A stretch of 64,000 bases of DNA from Maridesulfovibrio bastinii DSM 16055 (lineage in GTDB: Bacteria > Desulfobacterota > Desulfovibrionia > Desulfovibrionales > Desulfovibrionaceae), in contig NZ_AUCX01000018.1 in assembly GCF_000429985.1 (NCBI RefSeq), positions 1-64,000 of the forward strand, written 5' to 3'. A program made the translations under genes and the position numbers. Positions 36,300 through 44,931 of the stretch are shown here, piece after piece. The notes under the pieces were generated by a model. That model was not told the origin of the DNA. It searched no databases and saw only the letters and a program-made list of their open reading frames with translations. The first letter of the stretch is position 1. Each line of letters begins with the position of its first letter.

Positions 36300-37907
36300 T
36301 TATGCAGCCTCCTGCTTAATCCAAGACTTCAGGACCTGCACTGCTTGATCCATATTCTTTTCGGAAAGTTGCAGAGCCTGAGCTTTGGCGTTTTCAAGCC
36401 TACGTGCAGTATCAAGAGCCTCTTCGTCAAGATCTCCTTCAGAAAGGGAGAGTCTTTCACCTGCTTCGGGGAGTCCTGCCATTTCGTCGACATCTTCTTC
36501 AGCCACACGGGGCTTGATGAGAGCCATGACTACAGGGCGGACAACCAGAATGAGGAACAGGAAGATGAGAAGTCCGTTGAGGAAAGGCTTTCCGAGACGC
36601 TGGGCATATTCCAGCATTGTTCTCATCAGGCCCTGTTCTCCGAAAATATCCGGTGCTCCGAAAGAGATGTTGGAAACTTCCACGGAATCTCCGCGGGTAT
36701 CTTCAAAACCGACCGCATTGCGGACCAGCTGTCTGATTCTTTCCATCTCCTGCGCAGAGCGGGGGATATAGGTTACTTCTCCAGTCTCTGGATTCTTTTC
36801 GTAGGTCCCGTCGATTATAACCGCTACGCTCAAACGTTTCAACTCTCCAACAGGAACAATAATCTGTTGTTCTTCTTTGTTAATTTCGTAGTTGGTGGTT
36901 TTGGATTCACGGTTGGATTCCTGAGTTGTTTCAGTTCCGGTAAATCCGTCGCCTCTGAAGTTCTCTTCAGGTACGCCACCGTCAACATTGGCACGCCCTC
37001 TGGTTGTTTCTTCACTGGTCTGTTCACTGCGGGCCACCTGGCTTTCAGGATCGAACTGCTCTGTTTTAATAGTACGCTGTCTGAAATCCAGCTCCGCATT
37101 AACTTTTGCTATAACTTTTTCAGGGCCGACTATGGGCATGAGCAGACGCTGAATGCGCTGTTCAATTTTGGTTTCCATTTCGGATTTATACTGGAGCTGG
37201 GTTGAACTTATGTTTAGCCCCATGCCGTCAGGTTCGGGCTGATAAAGGACCTGTCCGTTCATATCCGTCAGGGTGATATGCTCGGGCTTCATTCCTTCAA
37301 CGGCCATTGTCACAAGATTGACTATGCCCTGAATCTGCTTTTCTTTGAGTTTGTCGCCTTTTTTAAGTTTGAGAACAACTGATGCCGAAGGTTCAGCCTG
37401 TTCTTCAATGAAGAGAGATTTTTCAGGTATGACCAGATGGACTCTGGCTCTTTCAACCTGAGGAAATTCGGTAATTGTACGGGCAAGTTCTCCCTGCAGG
37501 GCTCTCTGGTAGTTGATATGCTGAATGAATTCAGTCTGTCCTATCTGGACTTTGTCAAAAATTTCGAATCCGATGCCCTGTCCGTGCATAGCTCCTTCAC
37601 CGGCTATTTTGAGTCTGAGGTCGTAGACCCTGTCAGCCGGGACAAGTATTGTCGAACCGTTATCTTTTATTTCATAAGGTTCTTTAGTTGATTTGAGGAT
37701 TTCAACTACGCGGGAAGCATCTTCAGGGTAGAGCTTGGTGTAGAGAACTTTGTAGTCAGTCTGGTTAAGCCAGAAGACCATGAGCAGGAAAGATATGACA
37801 ACAGTTGCGGCGAGTCCGCCTATCAGCACTCTCTGAGAAAGAGTACGATTGGACCAGAAAGACATGAATTTGTCGAAAATGTTTTTAAGAAACTGGGGCA
37901 TGTTCAA
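36300..37907 (-). CDS. fliF: Flagellar M-ring protein FliF
   Basis: The MS-ring protein, 535 residues, forms the base of the flagellum. Two membrane segments lie at about 25-47 and 435-455. Between them are the secretin-like ring-building motifs, with KVLYTKLYPEDASRVVEIL, then RARVHLVIPEKSLF, and YEINKEEQQIIVPVGELKRLSVAVIIDG. The C-terminal cytoplasmic tail (about 460-535) binds FliG. It lies 72 bases after fliE. Confidence 0.97.
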   Translation of the reverse strand: MNMPQFLKNIFDKFMSFWSNRTLSQRVLIGGLAATVVISFLLMVFWLNQTDYKVLYTKLYPEDASRVVEILKSTKEPYEIKDNGSTILVPADRVYDLRLKIAGEGAMHGQGIGFEIFDKVQIGQTEFIQHINYQRALQGELARTITEFPQVERARVHLVIPEKSLFIEEQAEPSASVVLKLKKGDKLKEKQIQGIVNLVTMAVEGMKPEHITLTDMNGQVLYQPEPDGMGLNISSTQLQYKSEMETKIEQRIQRLLMPIVGPEKVIAKVNAELDFRQRTIKTEQFDPESQVARSEQTSEETTRGRANVDGGVPEENFRGDGFTGTETTQESNRESKTTNYEINKEEQQIIVPVGELKRLSVAVIIDGTYEKNPETGEVTYIPRSAQEMERIRQLVRNAVGFEDTRGDSVEVSNISFGAPDIFGEQGLMRTMLEYAQRLGKPFLNGLLIFLFLILVVRPVVMALIKPRVAEEDVDEMAGLPEAGERLSLSEGDLDEEALDTARRLENAKAQALQLSEKNMDQAVQVLKSWIKQEAA

Positions 37908-37978
37908 ACTCCTGACGTTTTTTGAACAGATATAGCAACTGTCAGTCCATAAATTAATAAATCAATAATATTAATATA

Positions 37979-38305
37979 TTAGAAGGGCATTTTCATGACT
38001 TCCTGATAGGCTGTCATAACTTTGGAGCGCACTGCACTTGTCATCTGCATGGCAAGGCTGGCTTTCTGCAGGGTGATCATAAGCTCATGCACATTTTCAT
38101 TCTCACCGGAAGCGAATTCCGTGATCATCTTATATTTGTTCTCTTCCATGTCGTTGACCCGGCCTATCGAATTTTTAACCGTATCTGAGAATGATTCAGT
38201 TGGAGCCTTGCTTGAACCCATCTGGTTTTCAATTTTTTTCTGTGCAGCTTTTTGAGTATTCAGTGCATTGGTGTAAGCCTGCATTGCAACGTTTCTTATA
38301 GCCAT
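37979..38305 (-). CDS. fliE: Flagellar hook-basal body protein FliE
   Basis: A 108-residue adapter between MS-ring and rod. It ends with the family signature (VHELMITLQKASLAMQ, then SKVMTAYQEVMKMPF). The gene order flgB-flgC-fliE-fliF-fliG-fliH-fliI is the common one in delta-proteobacteria and other bacteria. Confidence 0.95.
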   Translation of the reverse strand: MAIRNVAMQAYTNALNTQKAAQKKIENQMGSSKAPTESFSDTVKNSIGRVNDMEENKYKMITEFASGENENVHELMITLQKASLAMQMTSAVRSKVMTAYQEVMKMPF

Positions 38306-38340
38306 GATTACGCTCCTGTTTTATTTTAGTTCAGTGTGAT

Positions 38341-38781
38341 TTAGCCCTGAGCTATCTGAGTTGCCTTGTTGAACATCTGCTTTGAGGCCTGAACGGACTG
38401 GGCGTTGGCTTCATAGGATCTCATCACGGTAATCATATTTGTCATTTCTTCGACAACGTTGATGTCCGGGTATTTAACCATTCCTTTTTCATCGGCATCG
38501 GGGTGGTTCGGTTCAAAGACTTCTCTGAAAGGACGGCTGTCGCTGACAACTCCTCTTACAGTTACACCGCGCAGCTGCCTGTTCATTTCCTGACTCATAC
38601 TTTTATCAAAAGGTGAAAGCAGCTGTGAGGATTCCATCTGAACACTTTTGCGTCTGTAGGGGCCACCGTCTTCAGTCCGGGTGGTTCTTGCATTCGCCAT
38701 GTTCATGGAAATAACGTTCAGATAGGTTCTCTGAGCCTTAAGCCCTGAAGCCCCGATATCCAGCGCGGTAAAGAAGTTCAT
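38341..38781 (-). CDS. flgC: Flagellar basal-body rod protein FlgC
   Basis: A 146-residue proximal rod protein. N-terminal signature ALDIGASGLKAQRTYLNVIS and the ANARTTRTEDGGPYRRK segment; the C-terminal helix carries MRSYEANAQSVQASKQMF. Its ATG shares a base with the flgB stop (TAATG). Confidence 0.96.
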   Translation of the reverse strand: MNFFTALDIGASGLKAQRTYLNVISMNMANARTTRTEDGGPYRRKSVQMESSQLLSPFDKSMSQEMNRQLRGVTVRGVVSDSRPFREVFEPNHPDADEKGMVKYPDINVVEEMTNMITVMRSYEANAQSVQASKQMFNKATQIAQG

Positions 38782-39191
38782 TATCTTGCTCCGTCAGAAA
38801 TTACTTTCTGCATTCCCTGAAAATTCTTTTTAATGACCTGAGTGAGTGCATTGTACATCATGGAGTTTTTGGTCATTGTGACCATCTCTTTATCTACATC
38901 CACAGCATCTTCACCGTGAACAACACGCGGTTGAAAGTTTGAAATGAGATCTCCGCTGAAACTGTTGGCATCGAAAGCAGCCGGAGCATGCATTTTATTT
39001 GTTTTGGTCAGCTTGCCTCTGTCATCGAGGTTGAGAGCAGACTGGAGCTGCTTTTCAAATTCCAGACGCTTCGGGCGGTATCCGGGAGTAGTCACGTTTG
39101 CGAGATTTGAAGAGACAAGATTTTGACGCTCAAGTCTTAAATCCATAACCTTGGCGGTAACGCTCATATGTTCCGGGAATAATCCTTTCAT
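38781..39191 (-). CDS. flgB: Flagellar basal-body rod protein FlgB
   Basis: A 136-residue rod protein, first gene of the operon. The start is the ATG at 39191 (MKGLFPEHMS), 8 bases after AGGAGG, giving the family's length; a longer frame upstream runs through the sigma-54 promoter and is rejected. RLERQNLVSSNLANVTTPGYR is the rod-family signature. Confidence 0.96.
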   Translation of the reverse strand: MKGLFPEHMSVTAKVMDLRLERQNLVSSNLANVTTPGYRPKRLEFEKQLQSALNLDDRGKLTKTNKMHAPAAFDANSFSGDLISNFQPRVVHGEDAVDVDKEMVTMTKNSMMYNALTQVIKKNFQGMQKVISDGAR

Positions 39192-39267
39192 TATCGGGTC
39201 CTCCTGCAAAATTTTCCGTGTATGTTTTCCGTGGGGGAAAAGTTTTCTTATTGCTCGCAGAAACATT

Positions 39268-39283
39268 AGCAATTGACGTGCCA
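39268..39283 (-). promoter_or_regulatory. Sigma-54 promoter of the flgBC-fliEFGHI operon
   Basis: On the minus strand TGGCACGTCAATTGCT matches the -24/-12 consensus (TGGCAC-N5-TTGC[AT]) at every conserved base. It lies 77 bases before the flgB start. Sigma-54 control of class II flagellar genes is well known in proteobacteria; the activator (FleQ/FlrC-like) is not in the window. Confidence 0.9.
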
Positions 39284-39399
39284 TGTCCCTAATAAGCTGT
39301 AATAGTATGAAATTATTGTCGGCACTAATCATGCTTATCTGGTTAGTGTCATAAAATAGTATGGAATCTGTTTATGGCAGGATAAGGTGATTTTTGTGT

Positions 39400-39415
39400 T
39401 GGCACGGGTATTGCT
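39400..39415 (+). promoter_or_regulatory. Sigma-54 promoter of the TPR gene
   Basis: TGGCACGGGTATTGCT on the plus strand is a second full match to the -24/-12 consensus, preceded by T. It lies 85 bases before the TPR gene, back to back with the flgB promoter, so one enhancer-bound activator could serve both. Confidence 0.88.
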
Positions 39416-39500
39416 TAAATCCAGTCAGCCAATAATGGCTTAATAAAAATGCCGCATGCAGACATACGAAAAGCGGTAAAACCAGATTTCGGAGGGGATT

Positions 39501-40055
39501 ATGAGTCATCTCGATTACGAAATTAACAAAGAACTCGGTGAATGTTACCTTTTTATGGGCGAACTGGACAAGGCTGAAGATTATTATAAGAAGGCTGTCG
39601 GTTCTAACGGCGTGCATCCTGATCCTTATATAGGACTGGCTACAATCGCTGTTCAACGCGGAGAATTTGATGCCGCTATGGCTCTTTATAAAAAGGCTCA
39701 CGAAGTTGAATCAACTGATAAGAGCTTTGCCGGAATGGGACTTATTCTGATGGAAACCGGTGATAAAGCGGAAGCTTTTAAAAATTTCGCTTCAGCTCTT
39801 GAAATCAACAAGACGAATATGGTCGCTCTGTTCGGTCTTATTAGAGTCGGTCATGAGACCGATAAAGTTGCTGAGGTTGTGCCTCACCTTGAAAGCTTCC
39901 TTGAAATTGAGCCTGATAAATTTGAAGTCAGGTATTCTCTCGCAGGATGCTTTATCTGCCTTGGCAGAGAAGGAGAGGCAAAAGAACAGCTTGAAAGGAT
40001 TCTTGAAAAAGATCCTGAAAACGATGCGGCTAAAGAACTTCTCGCTCAGATTTAG
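39501..40055 (+). CDS. TPR-repeat protein under sigma-54 control
   Basis: A 184-residue soluble protein made of about five tetratricopeptide repeats, for example ELGECYLFMGELDKAEDYYKKA at the start and YSLAGCFICLGREGEAKEQL near the end. It starts behind GGAGGGG. TPR proteins act as adaptors or scaffolds. Its sigma-54 promoter and position opposite flgB suggest a role in flagellar assembly or motility; this is inference. Confidence 0.82.
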   Translation: MSHLDYEINKELGECYLFMGELDKAEDYYKKAVGSNGVHPDPYIGLATIAVQRGEFDAAMALYKKAHEVESTDKSFAGMGLILMETGDKAEAFKNFASALEINKTNMVALFGLIRVGHETDKVAEVVPHLESFLEIEPDKFEVRYSLAGCFICLGREGEAKEQLERILEKDPENDAAKELLAQI

Positions 40056-40095
40056 CTTGTAAGTTCTTATTACATAGCCGATTCCCCTCCCGGTT

Positions 40096-40151
40096 GGAGC
40101 CTGCCCTGTCTTTGCTGCAAAGGGCAGGGCGGCCCCAGCTACCGGAGAAGG
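40096..40151 (+). other. Imperfect long hairpin upstream of purH
   Basis: About 56 bases fold into an imperfect stem: CCGGT pairs with ACCGG at the base, and GCCCTG with CAGGGC in an inner arm. There is no T-run, so it is not a plain terminator. It lies between the TPR gene and purH, where a ZTP riboswitch could be expected, but the ZTP consensus was not found. Confidence 0.35.
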
Positions 40152-40216
40152 ACTAAAAGCTTGCCTTTCAGGCGTAATTCCGGCACAACTCCACAAAAAA
40201 GATATGGAGTTCTGTT

Positions 40217-40816
40217 ATGGATATGTTGCCTGTTAAGCGTGGAATACTCAGTGTTACTGATAAGTCCGGACTTGCTGATTTTGCCGCTGAACTTACAAAG
40301 TTCGGTGTTGAACTCGTAAGCACCGGCGGAACAAGAAAAATGCTTCTTGATTCCGGCCTCAATGTGAAATCTGTAAGCGATCTTACTGGATTTCCTGAAA
40401 TTATGGGCGGACGGGTTAAAACCCTGCATCCGGGAGTACACGGTGGTGTTCTTGCGGATAAAGATAACCCGGAACATCTTGCAACTCTGAAAGAGCATGG
40501 TATTGGCACTATCGATATGATTTGTGTCAATCTTTACAACTTTGCCAAGGCCGCAAGCGAAGGACAGGATCTTAAAAACGCTGTTGAACAGATTGATATT
40601 GGCGGTCCAACCATGCTTCGTGCTGCTGCGAAAAATTTTCATTCTGTACTGGTAGTTCCCAATCCGGTTCACTACCCGCGCATAATCGAAGAAATGAAGG
40701 CTAACAACGGTTGTGTCTCTCTCAAATTGAGAAAAGATCTGGCCGCTGAAACTTTTGGTCTTGTTTCTAAATATGACTCCATGATTGCTGAATATCTGAG
40801 CTCTCATGATGCTTAA
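40217..40816 (+). CDS. Stand-alone IMP cyclohydrolase (PurH N-terminal domain only)
   Basis: A 199-residue protein equal to the IMP cyclohydrolase domain of bifunctional PurH/ATIC, which closes FAICAR to IMP in the last purine step. It has the MGS-like fold with ILSVTDKSGL, VSTGGTRKML, MGGRVKTLHPGVHGG, VNLYNF and DIGGPTMLRAA. The AICAR formyltransferase domain (about 320 residues) is absent, and the end is a clean stop followed by a terminator, so this is not a truncation. The formyl transfer must be done by another protein, such as a PurP- or separate PurH-C-type enzyme elsewhere. Confidence 0.93.
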   Translation: MDMLPVKRGILSVTDKSGLADFAAELTKFGVELVSTGGTRKMLLDSGLNVKSVSDLTGFPEIMGGRVKTLHPGVHGGVLADKDNPEHLATLKEHGIGTIDMICVNLYNFAKAASEGQDLKNAVEQIDIGGPTMLRAAAKNFHSVLVVPNPVHYPRIIEEMKANNGCVSLKLRKDLAAETFGLVSKYDSMIAEYLSSHDA

Positions 40817-40848
40817 AAGCATCTTTTATTTTTGCTTGTAATGAAATC

Positions 40849-40880
40849 TGACACGGGAAGGCCATTCGGTCTTCCCGTGT
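40849..40880 (+). terminator. Terminator after the IMP cyclohydrolase gene
   Basis: An 11-bp stem (GACACGGGAAG and its complement) around 10 bases is followed by TTTTTTT. Confidence 0.92.
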
Positions 40881-41133
40881 CTTTTTTTCTTGAGCACAAC
40901 TTTTTGCAGCTTGTCAGAATTTTTTTATATGGCTTTTTTGCTGTACGGTATTATCATTAGCAATACCTGATACGATATTCCCGTGTTTTGAAGTCTTAAT
41001 AAAATACATTTTGTACGTTAATAAATTTCTGATGTCGGTTTTATGACATCAGGTAATGAATTTTATTTCGCGGCACATTCTGAAATCGTGCTGCAATTTA
41101 TCCTGATTAAAGGATAAAAAAGGGGATGAAACC
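40881..41133 (+). promoter_or_regulatory. AT-rich leader of hflX with a hairpin
   Basis: No gene seen. CTGATGTC (41029-41036) pairs with GACATCAG (41045-41052) around an 8-base loop. It lacks a T-run and may be part of the hflX leader. No known riboswitch was recognised. Confidence 0.35.
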
Positions 41134-41181
41134 ATAGCTTTAAAAGCAAAAGGAAACACGCAGGGCCTAAAACCCAGCGAG

Positions 41182-42756
41182 TTGAAAAGAATAAATCGTC
41201 TTGGTGATCGTCGGTATCTGGACGCATGCGGATACAGCAACGAGCAGGCCCGAGAAATTGTGCGCCTTAGTTATGATATCGGCCGTCAGATTGCTTTGCT
41301 TGTAAACCGTCAGGGCAGACCGGAAATGGTTCTGATCGGTGATCCCGGTTCAATCTATATCCCGGAACTTCCCAGAGCCCGTCAGTCAACCGGAAGACTC
41401 CGGGGGCTCAGGCTGCTGCATACTCATCTTTCAGGTGAGCAGCTGTCTGAAGAAGACCTCATGGATATGGTCTTCCTGCGGCTGGACAGTGTTACTGTTT
41501 TAGGCTCTGATGCTGAAGGCGAGCCTGAGTTTGCACAATTTGCCTACCTGATGCCTCCCGACTCTGGAGCAGAACCGTATATGCGGCTTGATCCTGTGCG
41601 CTGGGATATTGCTGATATTGATCTTGCCGCTCAGGTTAAAGCTCTTGAAGATGAATTCAGCAGGGTTGATCAGACCAGAGATACTTCTGATAAAAGAGAA
41701 AGAGCGATAGTTGTAAGTGTTTCGCAGGACCCTAAAAGTATACAGGAGAGATCTCTTGATGAACTTGAGGATCTTGCTGATACTGCCGGTGTCAAAGTTG
41801 AAGGGCGTATGGTTCAGCGGGTTAGAAAATTCAACCCTAAATTTATTCTTGGAAAAGGAAAATTATCTGAACTTGAAGTCCTTGCGTTACAAGCTGACGC
41901 GGAGCTGATTCTTTTTGATCAGGAGCTTTCACCGGCGCAGATGCGAAATCTTGTGGAAGTTACAGAGCGGAAGATTCTGGACAGAACCCAGTTGATTCTG
42001 GATATTTTTGCCCAGCATGCCACAACCAGAGCCGGAAAGCTTCAGGTTGAGATGGCCCAGCTCAAATATACCATGCCGCGTCTTGTCGGTAAAAACAGGG
42101 CCATGTCCAGACTAATGGGCGGAATCGGCGGCAGAGGACCGGGGGAAACCAAACTGGAGATTGACCGTCGTAGAATCAAAGACAGAATTTCCCGTCTTGG
42201 ATCTGAACTTAAAAAGGTCAGCCGGCAGCGTGGTTTTACCAGAGACCGCAGATCCCGTGCCGGAGTTCCGGTCATTTCGCTGGTCGGATATACCAATGCC
42301 GGAAAATCAACCATATTAAATACGCTTACCAATAGTGATGTTCTTGCTGAGAACAAGCTTTTTGCAACTCTGGACCCTACAAGTCGCAGAATCAGATTCC
42401 CTCAGGATCAGGAAGTAATCCTGACAGATACTGTTGGGTTTATTAAAGAGTTGCCTAAAGAATTGAAAGAAGCTTTCAGGGCTACTCTTGAAGAACTTGA
42501 AGCTGCGGATGTACTTGTGCTTGTGGCTGACAGCTCACACCCTGAAGTTGAGGAACAGATTTCCGCTGTTGAAAATATAATCACTGAAATGGAGCTGTAT
42601 GAAGTTCCGCGCATCCTTATTCTTAATAAATGGGATCTTCTTGATGAAGATCAGCGCAGTGCCATGCTGAGCCTTCATCCCGGTGCTGTTCCTGCCATCG
42701 GACGCAAAAGAAGTTCTCTGAAAGAAGCCGTTGCTGCAATACTTGACAGGCTTTAG
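41182..42756 (+). CDS. hflX: GTPase HflX
   Basis: A ribosome-associated GTPase that splits stalled or heat-damaged 70S ribosomes. The N-terminal HflX domain ends in GGIGGRGPGETKLE, a coiled coil follows, and the G domain has GYTNAGKST (G1), DTVGFI (G3) and NKWD (G4). Residues 1-180 form an extra N-terminal half, as in long HflX forms. The first usable start is TTG 41182, but the frame is open from 41107 and the residues KAKGNTQGLKPSELKR just upstream look like coding sequence. An ATA at 41134, 8 bases after AGGGG, may be the real start. It overlaps the convergent gene's stop. Confidence 0.9.
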   Translation: MKRINRLGDRRYLDACGYSNEQAREIVRLSYDIGRQIALLVNRQGRPEMVLIGDPGSIYIPELPRARQSTGRLRGLRLLHTHLSGEQLSEEDLMDMVFLRLDSVTVLGSDAEGEPEFAQFAYLMPPDSGAEPYMRLDPVRWDIADIDLAAQVKALEDEFSRVDQTRDTSDKRERAIVVSVSQDPKSIQERSLDELEDLADTAGVKVEGRMVQRVRKFNPKFILGKGKLSELEVLALQADAELILFDQELSPAQMRNLVEVTERKILDRTQLILDIFAQHATTRAGKLQVEMAQLKYTMPRLVGKNRAMSRLMGGIGGRGPGETKLEIDRRRIKDRISRLGSELKKVSRQRGFTRDRRSRAGVPVISLVGYTNAGKSTILNTLTNSDVLAENKLFATLDPTSRRIRFPQDQEVILTDTVGFIKELPKELKEAFRATLEELEAADVLVLVADSSHPEVEEQISAVENIITEMELYEVPRILILNKWDLLDEDQRSAMLSLHPGAVPAIGRKRSSLKEAVAAILDRL

Positions 42757-44687
42757 TTTTTTTCTGTCTGGAGCTGTTCGGCCTGTTTGCGCATTTCTTC
42801 AACAGCCTTGTCCAGCAGTTCATCCGGTATGTGTTCCGGATTAGGAATTTCAGAGGCTGTTCCGGTTACAACCTCTATCCCGGTTAACGGGGTGGAGGTT
42901 GCCGAGGAAACGGTTTCCCTTGTTTTAGCCTTCATCTGCATTGCGACATTCTCAGCCCCCTCTTTATCTGTGCCGGGAAGTACCGCTACAAAAGTTCTTA
43001 TCCCGGTTGTTGATAGAAAATCTCCAGCTCTCTTAAGAATTTCCTGCAATTCATTAAAAATATTTTCATATATTTTTTTACATCTTTTTTCTTCAATATC
43101 ATCAAACAGCTTGTCAGAATTTTCTATCTCAAGCGTCACTATGCCTATCGGTTTTATTTCACGTGCCGACCTCAGCCATTCCCTTTGGATAAGGGTATCC
43201 AGTGACCCGGAAGGGTTTTCAGGCATAAGGGCATCATCTTCTGTTTTTCCTGGGTATTCGTTCTGGTCAGCACTGCATGCCGGAATATTTATGATGAAAA
43301 TTGCATTTGAATCTTCAGTCAAAAAGTTTAGTTCTCCATCCATTTTTTTTATCAGCCGGTAGGTGAGTGGAATCCCTATGGACATTCCACCATCCTCAAA
43401 GGGAGTGAAAATTCTCTCAGGATCAATGCAGTTGTCATCCACATAAGGTGTACTGAATCTTAATTCCAGAAAATCGCCGTGTTTTTCAGCCTGTATATCC
43501 AGTCTGCTTCCTTCAGGTATATTTTTGGTACTGCCGAGAATCATGTTTATGAAAATCTGGCGCAGCAGGTCAGGATCGGCATAAACATTAGGAAGATCTT
43601 CACTGAATTGGGGATAGCATGAAATTTTTCGGTCGGTTATCTGCGGTTCAAGCAGAGCCAGACATTCATCAAGTATTGCCACCGCATTGCACATAACTAT
43701 TTCAAATTTTATAGGCGAAAGGTAGTTATTGATCCGGTTGAGTATTTTTTCAAGCCTGTATGATTCCCGTACAATTATATCCGCTTCTTCAAGTTTAGGG
43801 AATCTGTCCTGCAACCTTCTGGCAAATCCGCCTATGGACATTAAAGGATTACGTATTTCATGGGCAACTTCTGCGGTTATAGCTCCCATTGTTTTTAATT
43901 TTTCATCGAGGATCATTTTTTTCTCTAAAAGAACCCTGTCAGTTATGTCTGTAACTGCACAGCGAAAACCATCCTGTCCAGAATCATCGGCAAATTTAGG
44001 CAGACTTTGAAAAAGCGCATATACAAATCGGTTATTCTTATGGCGTAATTTTATTATGACCGATAAGGGTGAACCTTTTTTCTGGGAATCAAGTATGGCA
44101 TTGCTGAGTTTGATTTTATCGTTTTCAGTAACTCTTGAAACAAGCCATCCCTGAGCCAGACATTCTTCCGGAGAGAAACCAAGCATACTTGTACAGGCTC
44201 GGTTGGCGGAAGCTATGTTAAGATCGCTGTCTATTTTCAGCAGCATAACAGGAATATTTTGAACCAGCAGTGTGTTCATTTTTTCTGCCTGAAGAACTTT
44301 TTTGCGAAGAGCCCTGCGTTCTTCAAACCTTTCCAGAGCCAGATTTAATTCACCCGGAAGCAGAGGTTTTTTAAGATAGTCGTATGCTCCAAGGCGTATG
44401 GCTCTGATCATATAGTCAAATGAATCCATGCCCGTAATAAAGATCACTGTCAGTTCCCGGTTATGAGCCAGCATTTTTTCAGCCAGGGCAAGTCCATCCA
44501 TTTCCGGAAGATTTACATCAATAAGAGCCAGATCTACTTTGTTTTTTTTCTGATAAGCAAGAGCTTCGCTGGGGCGGCCTACAGCGTGTGAAATATATCC
44601 TTCATCTTTTAAAAAAAATGATAGCGTATCCCTGATACTTTGTTCGTCATCAACTATTAAAGCTATGTGTCCTTTATTTCTATCCAT
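42753..44687 (-). CDS. Response regulator with degenerate histidine kinase and degenerate GGDEF domain
   Basis: A 644-residue protein: receiver (1-120, phosphorylation site D57 in LIDVNLP, KKPLLP), PAS (135-250), HisKA with H276 in AHEIRNPL, an HATPase-like domain (365-470) and a GGDEF-like domain (about 500-610). The HATPase aligns with NtrB-type kinases, but the Mg-binding N-box Asn is G385 (NMILGS), DTGxG reads STPYVDD (412-418) and the GxGLG loop reads GGMSIGI (433-439). In the cyclase-like domain, GGEEF is replaced by GIRTF (562-566) while VLPGTDKEGAE is kept. ATP binding and diguanylate cyclase activity are therefore unlikely; it may act as a scaffold or phosphate acceptor. Confidence 0.85.
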   Translation of the reverse strand: MDRNKGHIALIVDDEQSIRDTLSFFLKDEGYISHAVGRPSEALAYQKKNKVDLALIDVNLPEMDGLALAEKMLAHNRELTVIFITGMDSFDYMIRAIRLGAYDYLKKPLLPGELNLALERFEERRALRKKVLQAEKMNTLLVQNIPVMLLKIDSDLNIASANRACTSMLGFSPEECLAQGWLVSRVTENDKIKLSNAILDSQKKGSPLSVIIKLRHKNNRFVYALFQSLPKFADDSGQDGFRCAVTDITDRVLLEKKMILDEKLKTMGAITAEVAHEIRNPLMSIGGFARRLQDRFPKLEEADIIVRESYRLEKILNRINNYLSPIKFEIVMCNAVAILDECLALLEPQITDRKISCYPQFSEDLPNVYADPDLLRQIFINMILGSTKNIPEGSRLDIQAEKHGDFLELRFSTPYVDDNCIDPERIFTPFEDGGMSIGIPLTYRLIKKMDGELNFLTEDSNAIFIINIPACSADQNEYPGKTEDDALMPENPSGSLDTLIQREWLRSAREIKPIGIVTLEIENSDKLFDDIEEKRCKKIYENIFNELQEILKRAGDFLSTTGIRTFVAVLPGTDKEGAENVAMQMKAKTRETVSSATSTPLTGIEVVTGTASEIPNPEHIPDELLDKAVEEMRKQAEQLQTEKN

Positions 44688-44931
44688 ATCAGTGCCTTGG
44701 TCAGGTCCTAGCCTGACATTTTGTTTGCAGAAGATTTTTTTATCTTTATGCTTACAGATATTAGCATCATTGAGTTGTCAAAAAAACTTTTTTTTGCCCT
44801 TTTTATAGGGCAGAATCGTATATGGTAGGTATTGCCTTACAGGTGCTAATATTGATAATGGAAGACTGTCTTTTGCAGGAATTGTTTTATTTTAAGATAA
44901 TATATCAGATAGCCGTTTATGGAGGATAATG

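Noticed and set aside
36150-37205. Plus-strand open frame of 351 codons
   Set aside because: Antisense to fliF and fliG, both clear flagellar genes.
39192-39332. N-terminal extension of flgB by 47 residues
   Set aside because: It spans the sigma-54 promoter; the ATG at 39191 has an AGGAGG in place.
40090-40110. B12-box-like GGAGCCTGCC suggesting a cobalamin riboswitch
   Set aside because: The match is partial and the roughly 200 bases such a riboswitch needs upstream are occupied by the TPR gene.
44795-44812. Hairpin TGCCCT/AGGGCA upstream of infA as a terminator
   Set aside because: The T-run lies before the stem on the plus strand and the minus-strand side is followed by As, so neither strand gives a terminator.
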